Of a stretch of 35,329 bases of DNA, positions 30,523 to 35,329 are shown one piece after another. A model generated the notes under the pieces. The model worked only from the letters and a program-made list of their open reading frames with translations, was not told the origin of the DNA and searched no databases. The stretch is from Chara braunii (taxonomy: Eukaryota > Streptophyta > Charophyceae > Charales > Characeae), in contig BFEA01000166.1 of assembly GCA_003427395.1 (NCBI GenBank), forward strand, positions 77,408-112,736, read 5' to 3'. Position 1 is the first letter of the stretch. Each line of letters opens with the position of its first letter. The position numbers and the translations under genes were made by a program.

Positions 30523-30802
30523 GCATACGGCATCACATTTGACACCTAAGGAAGGTACTGCCCAACTGTGAAGTACATCAGCAGATGTTATAATCATCTG
30601 TAAATGAGTTTTGGCTGGTACAACCACTCGATTATCTATTCTAATAAACGTAATTGACCCAATTCTAGATCATCCTCTGGAATCATATAACTATCAAAAG
30701 TAAGTGATTGTTCATCAGAAGTATTATAATTTAAACTCTCTCTCTCTATCTTTCATACTCGTCCCATGCACTCATGTACACTCATGCACCCATGTAGACG
30801 AA
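29514..30802 (+). mobile_element. Left part of a TIR element related to the one at 30803-32529
   Basis: Starts GGGGCTCGTTAGACACTCC, nearly the same as the ends at 30803 and (inverted) 32529. Further in, AAGGGACCTCTCGAGGTCC at about 29677 and the next 60 bp resemble, in reverse complement, the sequence near 32345-32375. No matching right end was found before 30803. Candidate readings on both strands are unrecognised. It contains a (TC)20 microsatellite at 30479-30518. Confidence 0.45.
30479..30518. repeat. (TC)20 microsatellite
   Basis: Twenty perfect TC units. Ser/Leu or Arg/Glu runs in overlapping ORFs are by-products. Confidence 0.95.
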
Positions 30803-32529
30803 GAGCCTCGTTAGACCCTCCTTGGAAAATCCTCCGGAATTAGGATGAAGTACTTGGAAAAATTTCCAGTTTTCGGCGTCGTTGTTACACCGGGTCCTAA
30901 TTCAGTGGGTTTCAAGGAAAAACCTTGGAGGTCTCCAGCGGCCAATTTCATAGGCATACACGCGGCCACGGGGGTGGATGTCCGTCATCATGTTGGGATG
31001 TCCGTGCATCCTGGGGTGGTCCAGTGGCAATGGCGGGCAGGCCTACCGGGATGACAAAGAAAAAGGGAGCCAACATCCCCGTTCCAATTTCAAATTTTGA
31101 ACCCTCCGTTGTAACACATCCGTGCGTGAGGCGTCTTGGCGGCTGGACTGGAGACGGGGGCAAAACGTCTGTGCGGAGGGGTGATGGTGGTCATGGCTTA
31201 AAAGGAGGGCATTGGAACGTTGGGGGATGTAGCATGTATGCGATGTTGCCTTCGTGTTTTGCATGCTCTTCGGGCCGTCACAGCTTAGCGCGAATGTAAC
31301 GCTTTCGTGAAACGTGGAAAGTGCGAGCGCGGTCCCCATCGACATGCAAAAGGTGCAGCGAGGGCGCCGGCAGGCGAACGAGTGGTGGGTGCTTACGCAT
31401 TACAGGTCCTGACGATGGAACGAGAGTTCCCGGGTGGTGCAAAGGCATTAACGATATTGGAGAGAAACACGGTGGTCGCAGTTGTGTCAGTCGTCGCCAT
31501 GCGTTATCGCATTGAGGGAATGACAACTCGCCTAAGGATGAGATTGTCCGTTTGTAGGCATAGGCAGTTGATGCAACAAGTGATGGATGCACCGGATTGT
31601 GTGTCATTATCAGAATCCATTGTGGAATTCTGCTGCGCCGTGGCATCGGGTGTGATCCCGCGGGCGACACCGAGATGGTGGATGAGGAGAAGGATGGGAG
31701 GGACATGGGAGGATCTCCGACAGGTTGACGACGTGGCAGGGGGCTACTACAAGGAGAAGCTGCGCAATGGAGTAGTCAATGGCGCCCGTCGGCTGTCCGC
31801 TGGAGGTTTCCCGCCTTGCCATCGTCGTTTTCCTCACCGTTCGTCGTTTCTGTCTGCTGCCAGGACCCCGCACAACGACGCACACGTGGAACAACACGGC
31901 AAGGAGCAGGAGAAGAGTGGCCAGCAGCAAGAGCGGGAACCGCCGGAGGGCGTATGCCATGAATCCCAGCATGCGAGGCGTGTACCAAAAAATGCTTGCA
32001 TCAATGCGCCCGACAATAGCCGACAGAACACGCTAGGCAGATGCCTGCAATCGACCAACAGTGCTTGAACATCACTTGTAGATAAATAAAAAAATTCGAC
32101 CGTTCGACACCACGGCCGGCGACGTGCGCATGGAAACCCCTGCTTCGTGAAGCGCCTTGCAGCTGAAGAACCACCCCCACGCATTTCCACGCCAACGGTA
32201 ACGGTGGAAGGCCGTTGGGGGCCCGTCGGATACTAGAGGCCGGCGATGTCCACCCAATGGACCACGAACGACATGTGCACCAACATCGATTCCAAATTTT
32301 CCTGGCGGAGCTCGCTCCAGAACACTCCGTCAATCGCAGCTCCTTGAACCCAAGGGACCTCACGAGGACCCCTTGAATCCAAGTACGTTTTGGCTGGGGA
32401 TCCGAGGAATCCAAGGAAATCTCTCGGGAGCATTTTCACGATCATTCAAGGAATTTGGTGAATTAGGACGCGGTGTAACGACGCCGATTTCCTAAAAATC
32501 GGATTTCCAAGGACGGTCTAACGAGGCCC
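30803..32529. mobile_element. DNA transposon remnant with long terminal inverted repeats
   Basis: The left end 30803-30905 and the right end about 32430-32529 are inverted repeats: both begin (G)GCCTCGTTAGACC, then TCCTTGGAAA, then after indels TCGGCGTCGTT, TACACCG and GTCCTAATTCA. The total is about 1.73 kb. Flanking target duplications are not evident. The interior has one transposase-like stretch (31383-31770). Element size, terminal G-rich ends and that stretch suggest a PIF/Harbinger-like non-autonomous derivative, but the assignment is tentative. Confidence 0.6.
31307..32068 (+). pseudogene. Possible transposase-derived ORF (PIF/Harbinger-like N-terminal piece)
   Basis: A 253-codon open frame inside the TIR element. 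The middle reads LQVLTMEREFPGG, LSESIVEFCCAVASGVIP, then TPRWWMRRRMGGTWEDLRQ and YYKEKLRN. A PRWW/RRFW-type block followed by a Y-Y/F-x-x-K-L-R block is what precedes the catalytic domain in PIF/Harbinger transposases. No DDE catalytic core follows: after about 31790 the frame becomes low complexity. On the opposite strand 31610-31972 has a hydrophobic run (FPLLLLATLLLLLAVLF). I cannot decide whether either is expressed. Confidence 0.35.
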
Positions 32530-33086
32530 AAACTCGCGAAAGCAGGATACACAGATGATTGATGCAACGGGTCCAAATAGCCGGACCACCATTTCCAAGA
32601 ATGTTGTTCTTTCATGTGGACAGCTTCAAAGTACAATCATCGTTATCTGTCGACCAAGCAATGTCCTAAAGGTGGACGTATAAACAACACTGGTTAGTCC
32701 AGAGCAGAGACATAGTCAGCGCATTCCATTCACATCAAGACATCGATCAAAGCTCATCAGGAGAACAGAGAAGTTCACGGCCTCACAACATGCAAGAATG
32801 GTCCAAAGAACATGCAGACAGCCTGAGACAGGTACTTCCAGGCTACCAGTAGGTGCCGCTCACAGGGACTATTCGCTTCTGATTGTCGATCTTCAATCAT
32901 CAGAATGGGCGGTTCAGAAATGAGGAATGTCACTAGGCTACAAGAGTGGCCCGGGACGACTTGCCCGGCCGGGCCAAAAACAAATAGAAAAATAAAAATT
33001 ATTTTTTATATTTTTATTTAAAATTTGGTAACGAGTTTCGATGTGACCTGAGTCAAAAGTTGTTCAGTTTACTTTTCTTCATATCA
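32530..33086. other. Intergenic stretch, no gene seen
   Basis: No long ORF and no homology recognised. A short AT-rich block lies at 32983-33025. GCCCGGGACGACTTGCCCGG near 32949 is GC-rich with weak self-complementarity. Confidence 0.5.
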
Positions 33087-33134
33087 GGGACGGTGGACCC
33101 GTTTTCCAGCAGGTGTTGCTCCCCACCAACAGAC
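33087..33134 (+). repeat. LINE 3' tail module, truncated by the adapter junction
   Basis: GGGACGGTGGACCC, TTTTCCAGCAGGTG and CTCCCCACCAACAGA match the first 48 bp of the tail module at 6781 and 12206, then stop exactly at the mosaic end. The missing second hairpin and A-tail presumably continue elsewhere in the genome. Confidence 0.85.
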
Positions 33135-33172
33135 CTGTCTCTTATACACATCTAGATGTGTATAAGAGACAG
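33135..33172. other. Nextera mate-pair junction adapter (assembly artefact)
   Basis: CTGTCTCTTATACACATCT (33135-33153) is followed directly by its reverse complement AGATGTGTATAAGAGACAG (33154-33172). This 38-bp palindrome is the circularisation junction of Nextera mate-pair libraries, so the contig is probably chimeric here. Confidence 0.97.
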
Positions 33173-34050
33173 CTGTTGGGTATGGCGGAGGTGGAGAGGT
33201 GATAGAGCGTGTGGGCACTGAGGTGGAGGCCGCTTCGAGGGGGCACAACCATGCACCTGCCATAACCTAACCTAATCTTGGCCGACGAAAGTTGGTAATC
33301 CTAGATGGGCCGCAGAAGGAAGGAGAGAGATGTGGGGTCGGTCAATGGGCAGGATCTGCGCATCGTACATATCAGTATTACTACCTGATCAGGGGCTTTA
33401 CCCGTTGATTATAGATACGGAGAACAAATGCGTTGTTGGAGTGGATACAGTTTTATCTTGATGAAGAGCTCGAGATGAAATACGTGAGTACATCGATAAA
33501 CGTCGACTTCCGGGAGATGGATGACGGACTTCATGCCGTGATCGGTATCGTCCACCGTCGCTGACAACGGACTTCAAGCTGTGAGCGGGGTTGTCCACTG
33601 TTGCCTTTACTCCTACTTCGGGCAGGGTGTTGCTTAAGACTTCCTGATTTCTGGTGCTCTGACAGAGTTATTGACTGTGTTTCCCTAAATTGCAAGCGTT
33701 GCGAGTATAGATGATTGTGTTTTCCTAGATTCTAATCGTTAGGGCAAGTCTTGTTAGTATTTGTGATTGGTATTTTGTAGACTGGCAATTCCACAAGGGT
33801 TGTCATAATTTTAATTAGGTGTCCATTTTGTCAGTGTTTTTAAGATGATTTTAGAAGTGTTTCTTCATTGGTACATTCCCTGTCGGTTTTACCCATGCGT
33901 TGGGTAATTCCATGACATCATTGACTATGTGTGGGTAAGACACTATTGATTTTTTGTGTTCTTAGTTGGTAGTGGGTAAGTAGGATGAGACCATTGAATA
34001 GTTTGTTTATGTGTTGGTTGGTGGTCTGTTATCTAGCTTGGATTTCGCTA
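33173..34050. other. Intergenic or intron-like stretch, no gene seen
   Basis: No long ORF. 33600-34050 is T/G-rich with scattered TTAGG-like motifs. Short repeats of GACGGACTTCA/ACGGACTTCAAG occur near 33526 and 33565. Its link to the DNA left of 33135 is doubtful. Confidence 0.45.
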
Positions 34051-34496
34051 GATTAGGGTTGTTTCATAATGGTGATTTGGAGAAAGGGGTAGATTAGGAT
34101 TTGAGTCTTGTTAAATTAGGGAACGTGATTTTTGTTTTAGGGTTGGGATTCGGATCATAGGTTTCGTAACCTTGGTTGGTGGAGATTAGGGTTGTTTGAT
34201 AATGGTGGTTTGGAGAGGGGGTAAATTAGGATTTGACTTTTGTTACCTGGCCCAGCTATCGGTCGCGGCGCTTCCCGTATACGCGCCGCGCCATTTGGGC
34301 TTCAGCCTGCCGAACCACATTGGCTGGAGGCCGCAGGCAAAACGAAAAAGAAAATTGCGACGGCGGTTCGGCAGGACTTGGTGCGCACCGTGCTGGGAGG
34401 CTCGGATTCAATAGCTGAGCGAGGTACTGGTGGTTTAAATTAGTGAACGTGAATTTTGTTTTAGGGTTGGGATTGGGATCATTGGTTTTCGTAACC
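34051..34496. repeat. Diverged tandem repeat; second copy carries a 192-bp GC-rich insert
   Basis: Copy 1 is 34051-34171 (GATTAGGGTTGTTTCATAAT through CGTAACC). Copy 2 is 34184-34496 with the same ends. Copy 2 is interrupted at 34246-34437. The repeat itself is T/G-rich and non-coding. Confidence 0.8.
34246..34437 (+). other. GC-rich insert in the second repeat copy (possible exon or foreign piece)
   Basis: Base composition changes abruptly. TTA stands directly before the insert and is also its last three bases, which is compatible with a 3-bp target duplication. One plus-strand frame reads HWLEAAGKTKKKIATAVRQD, then LVRTVLGGSDSIAER, of protein-like composition. CCTGGCCCAG at its start resembles a splice acceptor and GCGAG/GTACTG at 34419-34428 a splice donor. 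All three plus frames are open, as expected for GC-rich DNA, so coding is unproven. No TIR is visible. Confidence 0.35.
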
Positions 34497-34567
34497 GTGT
34501 GAGGCTGTGGTGGGGATAGGTTTGGCCGGGAGTGCCTTACTTAGCCCGTTTGACCGCAGCAAATGAT

Positions 34568-34729
34568 GTAAGGGACACCAGGCCCCGTTTCCCACATATA
34601 TGAATATGAATTGTGTTCTTCTAATATAAAAAATTAAAAAAAAAGAAGGATTGCTGAGGGGCCCACCTAATTTTGTAAGGGACAGGGGGCCCGCTTCCCA
34701 GCTTTTATAAAGACTTGCTTCTTTCTCAA

Positions 34730-34760
<31 letters not shown>
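34568..34760. repeat. Two diverged GTAAGGGACA units and an A30 run
   Basis: 34568-34596 and 34675-34703 share GTAAGGGACA, then GGCCC and TTCCCA. They faintly resemble the LINE tail start (GGGAC...CCG-TTTCCAG) but lack the rest. A 30-A run (34731-34760) follows the second unit. Confidence 0.4.
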
Positions 34761-34763
<3 letters not shown>

Positions 34764-34786
34764 GGTTCTTTTTGTGGAACCCCCTT
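34759..34786. repeat. 10-bp perfect hairpin after the A-run
   Basis: AAGGGGGTTC (34759-34768) pairs with GAACCCCCTT (34777-34786) around an 8-nt loop. C-homopolymers follow. It could be a local inversion or an assembly artefact at homopolymers. Confidence 0.6.
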
Positions 34787-34869
34787 CCCCCCCCCCCCTT
34801 CCCCCAATTTCACCCCCCCCCCCCCCCCCTCCTCAATCACAATATCAATGGAGTTATCATGATTACATA

Positions 34870-34945
34870 ACACGAATGAGCTGAGTGAGACTCGAACTCT
34901 GCACCTTCTTCATACAACTCAGACAGGCAACAACATGGGCTATTG
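34870..34945 (-). mobile_element. tRNA-like SINE promoter region (degenerate)
   Basis: On the minus strand a B-box-like GAGTTCGAGTCTC (34887-34899) lies downstream of an A-box-like TGTCTGAGTTGTATG (34911-34925), with spacing typical of tRNA-derived internal promoters. The T stem pairs over only three bases and no tRNA cloverleaf forms, so this is a SINE remnant at best, not a tRNA gene. Confidence 0.4.
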
Positions 34946-35303
34946 TAATCCCAAGTTGGTCATACTTTTCAACAACCCACCCCCTCCCCCCACTTCTAAG
35001 GAACCTTTGGCTAGCCCATTGGGTATCCCATTGGGTAGGCCATTGGGTTCTCCGTTGGGGTTCTACATTCTCCTCCTTTTAAGGCACACCTACCCCCTCT
35101 CCCCCACCCCACCTTGTACCCACCCCACCTGGCCCCTCCTCATACATAAAGTCAGCCCTAAGACCATGACCTTTTTTCCTTTTTTTCCTCTTTTTTTTTT
35201 TTTTTAACACAAAGTCAACCCTGAATCCATGGCCTGAATAGGAGAGTAAGAAGGAAAGGAACACCCTGGGCTTCATTATAAAAAAAGAAAAAAAGAAAAA
35301 AAA
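34946..35303. other. Low-complexity interval at window end, no gene
   Basis: Contains a short tandem repeat of CATTGGGTA-like units (about 35015-35060), C-rich stretches, T/C-runs near 35171-35205, and a diverged duplication AAAGTCAGCCCTAAGACCAT / AAAGTCAACCCTGAATCCAT (about 35147 and 35210). Confidence 0.5.
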
Positions 35304-35327
35304 GGAAGGAAGGAAGGAAGGAAGGAG
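35304..35327. repeat. (GGAA)n microsatellite
   Basis: About six GGAA units at the window edge, after an A-rich stretch. Confidence 0.9.
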
Positions 35328-35329
35328 GT

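Noticed and set aside
34870-34945. Functional tRNA gene
   Set aside because: A- and B-box-like motifs are present, but the stems do not pair into a cloverleaf.
1-35329. LTR retrotransposon, retrovirus-like element, rRNA gene or CRISPR array
   Set aside because: No protease or integrase motifs, no paired LTRs, no rRNA-like sequence and no spaced identical repeats were seen.

Overview
This window looks like repeat-dominated intergenic DNA from a eukaryotic nuclear genome, most likely a streptophyte (plant or charophyte-type alga). The reasons are several non-LTR retrotransposons of the plant LINE type (endonuclease, reverse transcriptase, then a zf-RVT zinc-binding C-terminus; one copy also has a DUF4283-like ORF1 with a zinc knuckle), long A/T homopolymers, microsatellites, terminal-inverted-repeat elements and a tRNA-like SINE promoter. 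A charophyte such as Chara is only a guess. I found no convincing host gene, rRNA gene, intact tRNA gene or CRISPR array. Every recognisable coding stretch is a decayed transposon.

Layout. 1-4729: LINE A (minus), 5'-truncated in the endonuclease domain, its 3' tail running off the window start. 4742-6940: LINE B (plus), a 5'-truncated insertion flanked by a perfect 12-bp target-site duplication. 6953-12350: LINE C (plus), nearly complete ORF2 with many frameshifts, itself interrupted at 10945-11156 by a small tail-only insertion ending in 72 A. 12351-13410: non-coding DNA with a palindrome, a 27-bp tandem repeat and long T-runs. 13411-13760: a 350-bp element with about 50-bp terminal inverted repeats, abutting LINE D (plus, about 13771-14663, last part of ORF2 only). 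15272-15406: a solitary LINE tail (minus). 16205-25770: LINE E (minus), a different and longer family with both ORF1 and ORF2, all decayed. 25771-27340: low-complexity and locally duplicated DNA. 27340-29375: four diverged copies of one 350-bp unit, two in each orientation, forming a large imperfect palindrome. 29514-32529: TIR-type DNA transposon remnants that may belong to PIF/Harbinger. 33087-35329: a LINE tail fragment, a sequencing-adapter junction, a tandem repeat carrying a GC-rich insert, and simple repeats with a SINE-like promoter.

Two assembly artefacts matter to any reader. Positions 33135-33172 are a perfect head-to-head pair of the 19-bp Tn5 mosaic end (the Nextera mate-pair junction sequence), so DNA to the left and right may not be neighbours in the genome. 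Positions 15983-16001 are a single mosaic end between two identical 68-bp copies.

Biologically, the most interesting signals are: (1) a shared LINE 3' module, with two hairpins just before the A-tail, found at LINE ends and as solitary copies, with one compensatory base-pair change; (2) the unusually long ORF1 of LINE E, about 1,400 codons including a polyglutamine tract and an unrecognised probably helical region; (3) the four-unit palindrome.
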